A stretch of 51,997 nt of DNA, from positions 1 to 51,997 of the forward strand of contig CANFIN010000008.1 in the NCBI GenBank assembly GCA_947447155.1. The letters are read 5' to 3'. Below are positions 37,880 to 45,727 of this stretch, in pieces. This DNA is from Bacteroidota bacterium (GTDB lineage: Bacteria; Bacteroidota; Bacteroidia; AKYH767-A; OLB10). Every line of letters begins with the position of its first letter. Within the stretch, counting starts at the first letter, position 1. The translations under genes were made by a program, and so were the position numbers. The notes under the pieces are model-generated. The model ran no database searches and had not been told where the DNA came from. It saw only the letters and a program-made list of their open reading frames with translations.

Positions 37880-38830
37880 TTAATCAATGCTTAATTCTTG
37901 TAAAATTTTCTTTTCTTTAATAAACTCATCCCACATTGTAGTTAATATTTCTGCTGCTGGTTTTATTGACTTGAAATTAGCAGATACTTGACCAATTTCT
38001 AATTCTCCTTCTTGCATATCTCCTTCAAACATTCCTTTTTTAGCTCTTGCTCTTCCAAGAATCTCTTTAAGTTCTTCGTTACTTGCTCCTCGTTGTGTGG
38101 CTTCATCAATTTTCCCGTAAAACTCATTCTTGATTAAACGAACAGGAGTTAAGTTTTTTAATGTAAGTGAAGTGTCTCCTTCGTTCATGTTGATCACTCT
38201 GTTTTTGAATGCATCGTTCGCCGATGATTCTTCGCTCGCTACAAAACGAGTCCCAACTTGTACACCTTCTGCACCTAAGGCAAAGCATGCAAGCATCGAT
38301 CTTCCATCGGCAATACCACCAGCTGCAATCAATGGTAATTTAACTGCATCGCGAATAAGTGGTATCAAACAGAGCGTAGTAGTTTCTTCGCGACCATTAT
38401 GTCCGCCAGCTTCAAACCCTTCTGCAACTATCGCGTCCACTCCGGCAGATTCTGCTTTCAAAGCAAATTTTGTATTTGCTATTACATGAACTACAATTAT
38501 TCCGTGCGATTTTAAATGATTTGTCCATGTTGCGGGATTACCAGCCGATGTAAATACAATTTGGACTTTCTCTTCAATGATAATTTGAATATGCTCATTA
38601 ATATTGGGGTAGAGCAGTGGAAGGTTTACCGCGAAATTATTTTTAGTTGCTGCTTTACACTTTTGAATATGTTCTCTTAATACATCAGGATACATAGATC
38701 CTGCGCCTATAATTCCTAGTCCTCCAGCATTACTAACGGCTGCGGCTAAACGCCATCCGCTGCACCAGATCATTCCTGCTTGAATGATTGGATAATGAAT
38801 ATTGAATAATTTGGTAATTCTGTTTTCCAT
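37880..38830 (-). CDS. Nitronate monooxygenase-like FMN oxidoreductase
   Basis: A 316-aa TIM-barrel flavoprotein of the NMO/2-nitropropane dioxygenase family; FabK-type enoyl reductases share this fold. Recognised from the start ITKLFNIHYPIIQAGMIWCS, from VDAIVAEGFEAGGHNGRE with the His typical of the family, and from the FMN phosphate loop AAGGIADGRSMLACFALGAE followed by GVQVGTRFVASEES. The exact substrate is undetermined; FabK-like activity is an alternative. It lies one base after the sanA-like gene and two before the M16 gene, so all four are probably one operon. Confidence 0.87.
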   Translation of the reverse strand: MENRITKLFNIHYPIIQAGMIWCSGWRLAAAVSNAGGLGIIGAGSMYPDVLREHIQKCKAATKNNFAVNLPLLYPNINEHIQIIIEEKVQIVFTSAGNPATWTNHLKSHGIIVVHVIANTKFALKAESAGVDAIVAEGFEAGGHNGREETTTLCLIPLIRDAVKLPLIAAGGIADGRSMLACFALGAEGVQVGTRFVASEESSANDAFKNRVINMNEGDTSLTLKNLTPVRLIKNEFYGKIDEATQRGASNEELKEILGRARAKKGMFEGDMQEGELEIGQVSANFKSIKPAAEILTTMWDEFIKEKKILQELSID

Positions 38831-38831
38831 T

Positions 38832-39422
38832 TTAAAAGAATATTTCTAATGTTGCTTTTACTCTTGCCCCCATTTCTCGTAACAAAAACCAGTTGGGATC
38901 TCTTTTGGGCCATCCCGTTGCTTTAAATCCAAGTGCGTCAATGTTCATTTGTTGGGACATCCAAAGTATTCTGCAAAGATGAGCTTTTTGACTTACAATA
39001 ATTACAGGTTCATACAAGAATTTACGATTGTACATCTTCAATGAAGCATATGTGTCCTCACTCGATTGGTCGAGATAAATCAAAGTGTCTTTTATTCCAT
39101 ATAGCAATAATTCTTTTTTCATGTCGTTTGCTTCATCGTAATTTTTTCCATCAGCTATGCCACTTATAATTATCTTGCTTAGAGGGTGTTTTTGTCTTAA
39201 TGCAACCACAGCTTGAATTCTTCCGTTAAAAAAATAATTTGGATGTTTCCCATTTCTATATTCTCGTCCAGCACCCAAAACTAAAATGTTTCTGTTTTTG
39301 ATAGATGGAGAGTTTATTGAAACTATATTTTTAAGTCCCGCTTCAGTAATCCAAAAATAATTTAATCCAACTACTAATATAAATGCTAAAGTAATTATTA
39401 CTAGAATTTTGAAAATTTTCAT
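38832..39422 (-). CDS. SanA/YdcF-like DUF218-domain membrane protein
   Basis: A 196-aa protein with one N-terminal membrane anchor (MKIFKILVIITLAFILVVGL) and a DUF218 domain: NILVLGAGREYRNGK, then DQSSEDTYASLKMY, then EPVIIVSQKAHLCRILWM. The family includes SanA and ElyC, envelope proteins affecting barrier function and cell-wall polymer synthesis. I place the start at the ATG at 39422. A TACTTTTG promoter box ends four bases before it, and the alternative ATG at 39455 would lie upstream of that box. First gene of the four-gene unit. Confidence 0.83.
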   Translation of the reverse strand: MKIFKILVIITLAFILVVGLNYFWITEAGLKNIVSINSPSIKNRNILVLGAGREYRNGKHPNYFFNGRIQAVVALRQKHPLSKIIISGIADGKNYDEANDMKKELLLYGIKDTLIYLDQSSEDTYASLKMYNRKFLYEPVIIVSQKAHLCRILWMSQQMNIDALGFKATGWPKRDPNWFLLREMGARVKATLEIFF

Positions 39423-39426
39423 TAAA

Positions 39427-39434
39427 CAAAAGTA
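39427..39434 (-). promoter_or_regulatory. Promoter box (TACTTTTG) directly before the sanA-like gene
   Basis: Exact TAnnTTTG on the minus strand, followed by TTTA and then the ATG at 39422. A TTA (not TTG) lies 20 bases upstream. Spacing implies an mRNA starting at or within a few bases of the start codon. Confidence 0.5.
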
Positions 39435-39471
39435 TGTTTTGTGGATTATCTTCATAAGTATAAAGCGTTAG

Positions 39472-39479
39472 TATTTTTG
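39472..39479 (+). promoter_or_regulatory. Candidate -7 box (TATTTTTG) of the nucleotidyltransferase gene
   Basis: Exact TAnnTTTG on the plus strand in the divergent interval, 88 bases before the ATG at 39568. There is no TTG at suitable spacing, so support is partial. Confidence 0.33.
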
Positions 39480-39567
39480 AACAATATTTAGGTTAAAATA
39501 AGTTGATAAAGTAATGCATATTAATAGGATTTGCTATGCAGATTTTTATACTTTTACGGCATTCAAG

Positions 39568-40563
39568 ATGAAAATCATAATTCCAGTTGCGGGTATTGGA
39601 AGTAAACTTCGGCCGCATACTCATACTCAGCCTAAAGCATTGGTTCCTGTAGCAGGAAAGCCAATCTTATCGCATATCGTCGACTATTTAGTTGAAGGTG
39701 GATACAAAGAATTCATTTTTATCGTTGGTTATTTAGGAGATAAAATTGAAGAATATGTGAAGGGGAAATATCCACAATTGAAGTCTTCTTTTGTTATTCA
39801 AGAGCCTCGTGAAGGGACGGGTCAGGCTGTCTGGATGGCTAAAGATTTGGTAAATGATGGCGATGATTTATTAATCGTTTTGGGTGATACAATCATTGAT
39901 TATGATTTACATTCGATTGTTAGTTCGCCATGCTCCTCCTTGGGTATAAAAAAAGTAGATGATCCTAGGCAATTTGGTGTTGCTGAGTTGGACGCTAATG
40001 GGTTTATAAAAAAGTTGGAAGAAAAGCCTTTGATACCTAAATCGAATCTCGCACTCGTTGGGATCTATTTTATCAAAAATGGATTTTTGCTAATGGAGGC
40101 GTTGGATCACATCATTAAAAATGATATCCGGCATAATGATGAATTCAATTTAACAATGGGTATCCAGCGTATGATTCAAAATGGTGTTGAGTTTAGTACT
40201 TTCCAGGTAGGTAACTGGTTCGATTGTGGTGGAAAAGCTAATCTGCTGGAAACAAATGCAACGTTGTTAAGTCACGATAAAAATATTTCCAACAAAAAAT
40301 ACAATTACAGTAATACTATTATCATTCATCCGGTTAGTATTGCACCAAACTGCGATATCAGTGATTCAATCATCGGCCCAAATGTATCAATTGGCGATAA
40401 TACGATTATTAGACATTCGATTTTAAGCAATTCAATCATCGGTTCTTATTCGCAGTTAGAGACAGCCATTTTACATGAAAGTGTAATTGGAAGTGATGCG
40501 TATTTGAAAGGACTTAGTCAAAGTTTAAATATTGGAGATAGTACAGAAATAGATTTTAGTTAA
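39568..40563 (+). CDS. Sugar-phosphate nucleotidyltransferase
   Basis: A 331-aa NDP-sugar pyrophosphorylase. The start at 39568 (MKIIIPVAGIGSKLRPHTHT) gives the family N-terminus; upstream starts add unrelated residues. The nucleotide loop reads GIGSKLRP, with Lys where most relatives have Thr-Arg, then KALVPVAGKPIL. The core includes DLLIVLGDTIIDYD and NWFDCGGKANLLE. The C-terminus (about 255-325) is a hexapeptide left-handed helix (IIGPNVSIGDNTIIRHSIL). Substrate (glucose-, mannose- or other sugar-1-phosphate) is open; RmlA/RfbA-like thymidylyltransferase or GDP-mannose type are both possible. It leads a plus-strand run, 12 bases before glyA. Confidence 0.87.
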   Translation: MKIIIPVAGIGSKLRPHTHTQPKALVPVAGKPILSHIVDYLVEGGYKEFIFIVGYLGDKIEEYVKGKYPQLKSSFVIQEPREGTGQAVWMAKDLVNDGDDLLIVLGDTIIDYDLHSIVSSPCSSLGIKKVDDPRQFGVAELDANGFIKKLEEKPLIPKSNLALVGIYFIKNGFLLMEALDHIIKNDIRHNDEFNLTMGIQRMIQNGVEFSTFQVGNWFDCGGKANLLETNATLLSHDKNISNKKYNYSNTIIIHPVSIAPNCDISDSIIGPNVSIGDNTIIRHSILSNSIIGSYSQLETAILHESVIGSDAYLKGLSQSLNIGDSTEIDFS

Positions 40564-40575
40564 TACATAACAGTT

Positions 40576-41847
40576 ATGATAAAAAAAGACACGCAGATTT
40601 TTAATCTGATAACAAAAGAATTAAAACGTCAGCGCCACGGGATTGAATTAATCGCCTCTGAAAATTTTGTTTCCAAACAAGTGATGCAGGCAGCGGGTTC
40701 ATGCTTGACAAATAAATATGCTGAAGGCCTTCCTGGAAAACGCTATTATGGAGGATGTGAAATTGTCGATCAGGTGGAGCAGATTGCAATTGATCGCGCA
40801 AAAGAATTATTTGGAGCAGTATGGGCTAATGTGCAACCACATTCAGGTGCGCAAGCCAATGCTGCTGTAATGCTTGCTATTTTAAATCCTGGTGATAAAA
40901 TAATGGGGTTTGATTTATCGCATGGCGGACATTTAACGCATGGTTCTCCAGTGAATTATTCTGGTAAATTATATAAGCCTTGTTTTTATGGTGTCGAAAA
41001 AGAAACAGGTCTAATTAACTATGACAAAGTAGAAAAGCTAGCGAAGAAAGAACTTCCTAAATTAATTATTTGTGGTGCTTCAGCGTATTCCCGCGATTGG
41101 GATTATGTGCGTTTACGAAAGATTGCAGATAAAATAGGTGCGTTATTATTGGGAGACATTTCTCATCCTTCTGGATTAATAGCAAAAGGAATTTTGAATG
41201 ACCCTATTCCGCATTGCCATATTGTAACTACTACAACTCATAAAACACTTCGTGGTCCTCGTGGCGGCTTGATCATGATGGGTAAAGATTTTCCAAATCC
41301 TTACGGTATCAAAACGCTCAAAGGTGATATCAGATCGATGAGTAGCTTGTTGGATGCTGCTGTTTTTCCAGGAATTCAAGGTGGACCATTAGAGCATGTT
41401 ATTGCTGCTAAAGCAGTAGCTTTCGGAGAAGCATTAACAGATGAATATTTGAAGTATGCGATTCAGGTTGTTAAGAATGCACAAGCAATGGCTAAAGCCT
41501 TTACCGATTTGGGATATCATATTGTTTCAGGAGGAACTGATAATCATTTGATGTTGATCGACCTTAGAAATAAAAATATCACAGGACGTGAAGCAGAAAA
41601 TGCATTGGTGAAAGCAGACATCACTATCAATAAAAATATGGTGCCTTATGATGATAAGAGTCCGTTTGTAACATCAGGTATTCGAATTGGAACTCCTGCA
41701 ATTACTTCTCGTGGTATGAAAGAAACGCACATGAAAAAAATCGTTACATTAATTGATAAAGTATTAATGAATCATACCAGCGAAAAAGTAATTGAGAAGG
41801 TGAGAGGTGACGTTAATACGTTTATGGCTAAATTCCCACTATATTAG
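40576..41847 (+). CDS. glyA: Serine hydroxymethyltransferase
   Basis: PLP enzyme converting serine and tetrahydrofolate to glycine and methylene-THF. A 423-aa fold-type I enzyme with the substrate/PLP segments [13 protein letters not shown] and [13 protein letters not shown]. The Schiff-base lysine is in [18 protein letters not shown]-terminal [14 protein letters not shown] is also diagnostic. Length is normal. It lies between the nucleotidyltransferase and porQ with very short gaps. Confidence 0.98.
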   Translation: MIKKDTQIFNLITKELKRQRHGIELIASENFVSKQVMQAAGSCLTNKYAEGLPGKRYYGGCEIVDQVEQIAIDRAKELFGAVWANVQPHSGAQANAAVMLAILNPGDKIMGFDLSHGGHLTHGSPVNYSGKLYKPCFYGVEKETGLINYDKVEKLAKKELPKLIICGASAYSRDWDYVRLRKIADKIGALLLGDISHPSGLIAKGILNDPIPHCHIVTTTTHKTLRGPRGGLIMMGKDFPNPYGIKTLKGDIRSMSSLLDAAVFPGIQGGPLEHVIAAKAVAFGEALTDEYLKYAIQVVKNAQAMAKAFTDLGYHIVSGGTDNHLMLIDLRNKNITGREAENALVKADITINKNMVPYDDKSPFVTSGIRIGTPAITSRGMKETHMKKIVTLIDKVLMNHTSEKVIEKVRGDVNTFMAKFPLY

Positions 41848-41855
41848 TAGTTCGA

Positions 41856-42899
41856 ATGAGAAAAATTAATCTGATATTATGTTCATTTATTTTTATTGCT
41901 CAAATTTCTTTTGGGCAATCAGGTGGACTATCAGCATTTAATTTTTTAAACTTTAATACCAGTTCTCGCGCAGCTGCTTTAGGGGGAAGTGCTATTGTTA
42001 CTACTGCAGAAGATGTTTCCTTGATGGTTTATAATCCAGGGCAGCTTTGCGCTACTATCGACAAACAATTTTCAGTTAGCTATGTGGGGTATGCTTCGGA
42101 TATTTCGTACAGCGATTTTGTGTATGCACAAAAGACAAAACGATTTGGAATGATTGGAGGGTATGTTCATAATGCAAATTATGGAACCTTTAATCAAACT
42201 GATGCAGCTGCTAATATTATAGGAGAGTTCAAGGCTGCTGATAATGCAATCGGATTAACATGGTCGAAGCAACTTGATAGTACATTAAACTTAGGTGTTT
42301 CAGTGAAAGGCGTTTTTTCAAATTTGGGTTTGGGAAACACATCAAATGCATTGGCCGCCGATTTCGGAATCAATTACTATCTCGCAAGAAAAAATTTTAC
42401 TGCTGCTTTTGTTATTCGCAATTTGGGTGCACAATTGAAAAAGTTTGATGGTGGAGAAACAGAGCGTTTACCTTTGCAAATGCAGCTAGGCGTTTCTAAG
42501 AAACTAACGAATGCGCCTTTCCGTTTTTCATTAATTGGTCAGCAGTTGCAAAAATTTGATTTAACTTATCTCAATCCGAATGAAAATGGAATTGATCCAT
42601 TAACTGGAGAACAGAAAGTGCAAACAATCACTTCAGGAAATAAATTGATGCGTCATGTAATTATGAATTTAGAAGTGTTGTTTTCTAAGAATTTTAATTT
42701 ACGATTAGGATATAATTTCCTTCGCAGAAATGAATTAACATTAACAGAGAAAAAAGGCTTGTCTGGTTTTTCGATGGGATTAGGATTAAAGATAAGTGCG
42801 CTTCAGATTTCATTTGCTAAAACACTTTATATGCCTTACGAAGGAAGTAATCATATTACTATTTCAGGTAATATAAGTGATTTTAAAAAGAAACATTAA
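41856..42899 (+). CDS. porQ: Type IX secretion system protein PorQ
   Basis: A 347-aa outer-membrane beta-barrel of the PorV/PorQ (FadL-like) family. In Porphyromonas PorQ belongs to the attachment complex that modifies and anchors T9SS cargo. A signal peptide (ending about FGQS, residues 1-21) is followed by GGLSAFNFLNFNTSSRAAAL, the PorQ/PorV N-terminal signature, and LMVYNPGQL. It lies eight bases after glyA and directly before a gene for a T9SS cargo, 11 bases away. Confidence 0.88.
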   Translation: MRKINLILCSFIFIAQISFGQSGGLSAFNFLNFNTSSRAAALGGSAIVTTAEDVSLMVYNPGQLCATIDKQFSVSYVGYASDISYSDFVYAQKTKRFGMIGGYVHNANYGTFNQTDAAANIIGEFKAADNAIGLTWSKQLDSTLNLGVSVKGVFSNLGLGNTSNALAADFGINYYLARKNFTAAFVIRNLGAQLKKFDGGETERLPLQMQLGVSKKLTNAPFRFSLIGQQLQKFDLTYLNPNENGIDPLTGEQKVQTITSGNKLMRHVIMNLEVLFSKNFNLRLGYNFLRRNELTLTEKKGLSGFSMGLGLKISALQISFAKTLYMPYEGSNHITISGNISDFKKKH

Positions 42900-42910
42900 T
42901 ATAATTCAAC

Positions 42911-45232
42911 ATGTTGTTTAATAAATTGATAAAAAAGGTAATTGCTATGATTACCTTTTCTTTTTTATTTTCCTTCGGATATAGTCAATCATGTAATTAT
43001 CATTTATCAATGTTTGATAGTTATGGTGATGGATGGAATGGTGGTAATTTAGAGGTGTTGGTGAACGATACAAGCATTGGAATATATAGTGCGCAGAATT
43101 ATGGTAATTCAGTAAGTTTTGCAGTAGATAGTGGTGATACAGTAAAGCTAGTTTATTCAGCTGGAGCTTACGAGAACGAAAATACATACAAGCTTTTCGA
43201 TGCATCATGGAATTCATTGTTTCAAAACGGACCTACTCCTGCAACAGGACTCGTGTTTACTACAGTTGCTAATTGCAATAATTCAATTCTTTTAGGTGGA
43301 CATCCGTGTAATGCAATTCCAATTGCTGTTGGACAATGTTTGTTTTCTGATAATACTAATTTTCCTCAAAGTGGATTAGGTTTAAATTGTACGTATAATC
43401 CTGGTTCTGAAATATGGTTTTCTACAATTGTTCCTCCATCAGGTAATCTTACGATTGAAACAGATTCAGGAAATATTTTTGATTCATCAGTTGGTGCATG
43501 GGTAGGCGACTCCTGTGATAATCTACATATCATCGCTTGTGACGATGATGGTGGTGTTGGCTATTATTCTTATTTGATTTTAGAGAATCTAACTCCAGGA
43601 CAACAGCTTTATATTCAAGTTACAGGTTACGGTGGTGCGCAAGGAACGTTTAATATTTGTGTGAACGATATTAATTTGCTTATCCAAAGTTCGGATTTGC
43701 CGATGGTGTTAATCAATACCAACGGACAAGCAATAGTTGCGAATACTAAAATCGATTGCACGATGGAAATAAAATATGCAGGTGCAGGCAACATCACTTA
43801 CCTAACCGATAGTTCAAATGTTTATAGCGGAAATATTGGAATTGAAGTGCGCGGAGCAACTTCATCGAGCTACCCCCAGCGTCCTTACAATATTGAAACG
43901 CGTGATTCACTAGGAAATAATAACAATGTATCACTTTTAGGAATGCCTGCAGAAAACGATTGGGTGTTGTTGTCGCATTATGGAGATCGCTCTATGCTTC
44001 GCAATTTCTTAGCTTATCAGATATTTGGTGAAATGGGGAATTACAGCACGCGAATGCGATATTGTGAGGTAATGGTAGATAGCAGTTACCGTGGTATTTA
44101 TTTGTTAGGAGAAAAAATTAAGCGAGATAATAATCGCGTTCACATTGCTAAATTAAATCCAATTGATACCGTAGGCGATGAACTAACAGGAGGGTATATC
44201 CTCGAACAAAATATCTGGGATCCTTCAAATAGTTTTCAATCGAATTATTCTCCAATTGATCATCCTGGTATGGATGTTCATTTTTTATATAATTATCCTG
44301 ATGCAACTGCAATTATGCCTCAACAAAAAGCTTATATTGCTTCCTATGTGGATAGTTTAGAAGCTGCCTTGTACAGTGCGAATTTTACAGATACTGCAAC
44401 TGGTTATCGACATTATATGGATGTGAAATCATTCATTGATTATTTTCTGATGAATGAAGTTTCTCGTAATGCCGATGGTTTTAAGAAAAGTATTTACTAC
44501 CATAAGGATAAAGATTCGAATGGTGGTAAGTTCAAAGCAGGGCCTGTGTGGGATTTTGATTGGGCTTGGAAAAATATTTATGGTTGTTCTATTTTTGAAA
44601 ATCTTGATGGATCAGGATGGGCTTATCAGTTGAATGATTGTCAAGGACAGGATGTGAATTCAACCGGTTGGTATGTGCGTCTATTGCAAGATTCTTCTTT
44701 CAGAGATGACTTACATTGCACCTATGAATCATACCGTCAGACTATTTTAGATACAGCTCATATTTTTGGAATTATTGATAGCGTAGCATTGTTGGTTCAG
44801 AATGCGCAAGTACGACATTTTGACTTATGGCATGTATTGGGAGAAGCATCCGTAGCTCCTGAAATAAATAACATTGGAGTTACTTATGCAGGTGAACTTG
44901 ATTCATTGAAAAAATGGATTGTTGACAGAATAAATTGGTTGGATATTAATATGCCTGGATTATGTACTCTTACATCAACTGATGAATTAACTTCTAATCC
45001 TTCAATTGTAAAATGTTATCCGAATCCGATGCACAATCTTTTTCGTCTCGAAATTCCGAAGTCATATTTAGGAGCTCAATTAAGTATTTATGATTATATC
45101 GGGAAGCTGATTCTGAAAGAAGAAATACATTCTGAAAATAAGGAAATCAATTCAACAGATTGGAAGCCGGGAGTGTATTTAATAAATATCAGTGATGATA
45201 ATCAGCAATCTATTCGGGTAATTAAAGAATAG
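42911..45232 (+). CDS. Secreted CotH-family protein with T9SS type A sorting domain
   Basis: A 773-aa secreted protein. Signal peptide about 1-25 (ending GYSQS; a second start at Met13 is possible). Residues about 30-115 form a small beta domain (MFDSYGDGWNGGNL) seen in other T9SS cargos. A second cysteine-containing beta domain runs to about 255. The CotH kinase-like domain (about 300-640) shows IEVRGATSSSYPQRPYN, NDWVLLSHYGDRSMLRN, YRGIYLLGEKIKRD and GPVWDFDWAWKN. The C-terminal 75 residues are a type A sorting domain (CYPNPMHNLFRLEIP to GVYLINI). CotH proteins are atypical protein kinases in spores; the target here is unknown. The stop is one base from the convergent smpB stop. Confidence 0.9.
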   Translation: MLFNKLIKKVIAMITFSFLFSFGYSQSCNYHLSMFDSYGDGWNGGNLEVLVNDTSIGIYSAQNYGNSVSFAVDSGDTVKLVYSAGAYENENTYKLFDASWNSLFQNGPTPATGLVFTTVANCNNSILLGGHPCNAIPIAVGQCLFSDNTNFPQSGLGLNCTYNPGSEIWFSTIVPPSGNLTIETDSGNIFDSSVGAWVGDSCDNLHIIACDDDGGVGYYSYLILENLTPGQQLYIQVTGYGGAQGTFNICVNDINLLIQSSDLPMVLINTNGQAIVANTKIDCTMEIKYAGAGNITYLTDSSNVYSGNIGIEVRGATSSSYPQRPYNIETRDSLGNNNNVSLLGMPAENDWVLLSHYGDRSMLRNFLAYQIFGEMGNYSTRMRYCEVMVDSSYRGIYLLGEKIKRDNNRVHIAKLNPIDTVGDELTGGYILEQNIWDPSNSFQSNYSPIDHPGMDVHFLYNYPDATAIMPQQKAYIASYVDSLEAALYSANFTDTATGYRHYMDVKSFIDYFLMNEVSRNADGFKKSIYYHKDKDSNGGKFKAGPVWDFDWAWKNIYGCSIFENLDGSGWAYQLNDCQGQDVNSTGWYVRLLQDSSFRDDLHCTYESYRQTILDTAHIFGIIDSVALLVQNAQVRHFDLWHVLGEASVAPEINNIGVTYAGELDSLKKWIVDRINWLDINMPGLCTLTSTDELTSNPSIVKCYPNPMHNLFRLEIPKSYLGAQLSIYDYIGKLILKEEIHSENKEINSTDWKPGVYLINISDDNQQSIRVIKE

Positions 45233-45233
45233 C

Positions 45234-45695
45234 TTAGTTAAACTTCTTCATCGCGCGTCCCATTTCTCTCTTGGCTTCTGCTTTTTTAAGTGTTTCGCGT
45301 TTGTCGAATAATTTCTTACCTCTCGCTAAACCGATTCTGATTTTAATTAATCCTCTTTCATTATCTTGAATACTGATAGGGATAATTGTAACTCCTTTCT
45401 CTTTTAGTTTACTCTGCAATTTGGTTAACTGATGTCGATGTAAAAGCAACTTACGTTCTCGCTTAGGCTCATGATTAGCATACGATCCGTGCTCATAGGG
45501 AGATATGTGTAGGTTCTTTATCCAGAGTTCATCATTTTTAAAATAACAAAAGCAGTCACTAAGGTTTGCTTTGCCTTCTCGTATAGCTTTGACTTCAGTT
45601 CCGGATAGCTGTAATCCTGCTTCTACTTCATCTGAAATGAAAAAGTTAAAGCCAGCTCTTCTGTTGATGATATTTATCTTCTGTTTCGTCGCCAC
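45234..45695 (-). CDS. smpB: SsrA-binding protein SmpB
   Basis: Partner of tmRNA in rescue of stalled ribosomes. The 153 residues show INIINRRAGFNFFI, the core GLQLSGTEVKAIREGKANLS, the stretch KNLHISPYEHGSYANHEPKR and the basic C-terminal tail RETLKKAEAKREMGRAMKK that enters the ribosome. The start codon is GTG at 45695; no ATG fits. A full-consensus promoter ends only four bases before it. tmRNA itself is not in the window. Confidence 0.97.
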   Translation of the reverse strand: MATKQKINIINRRAGFNFFISDEVEAGLQLSGTEVKAIREGKANLSDCFCYFKNDELWIKNLHISPYEHGSYANHEPKRERKLLLHRHQLTKLQSKLKEKGVTIIPISIQDNERGLIKIRIGLARGKKLFDKRETLKKAEAKREMGRAMKKFN

Positions 45696-45699
45696 AATG

Positions 45700-45727
45700 C
45701 AAAGATAGTTAATCAGCGTACTACCAA
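45700..45727 (-). promoter_or_regulatory. smpB promoter, TTG-N17-TATCTTTG, four bases before the start codon
   Basis: On the minus strand TTG (45725-45727) and TATCTTTG (45700-45707) are 17 bases apart. CATT and the GTG start codon follow immediately. Since Bacteroidota boxes centre near -7, transcription should begin at or within a few bases of the GTG. The -33 element and most of the spacer lie within the 3' end of mntH. Confidence 0.6.

Noticed and set aside
38130-38489. A 119-codon plus-strand open frame opposite the NMO-like gene
   Set aside because: The minus-strand product is a clear family member with all motifs; the antisense frame has no signal or promoter.
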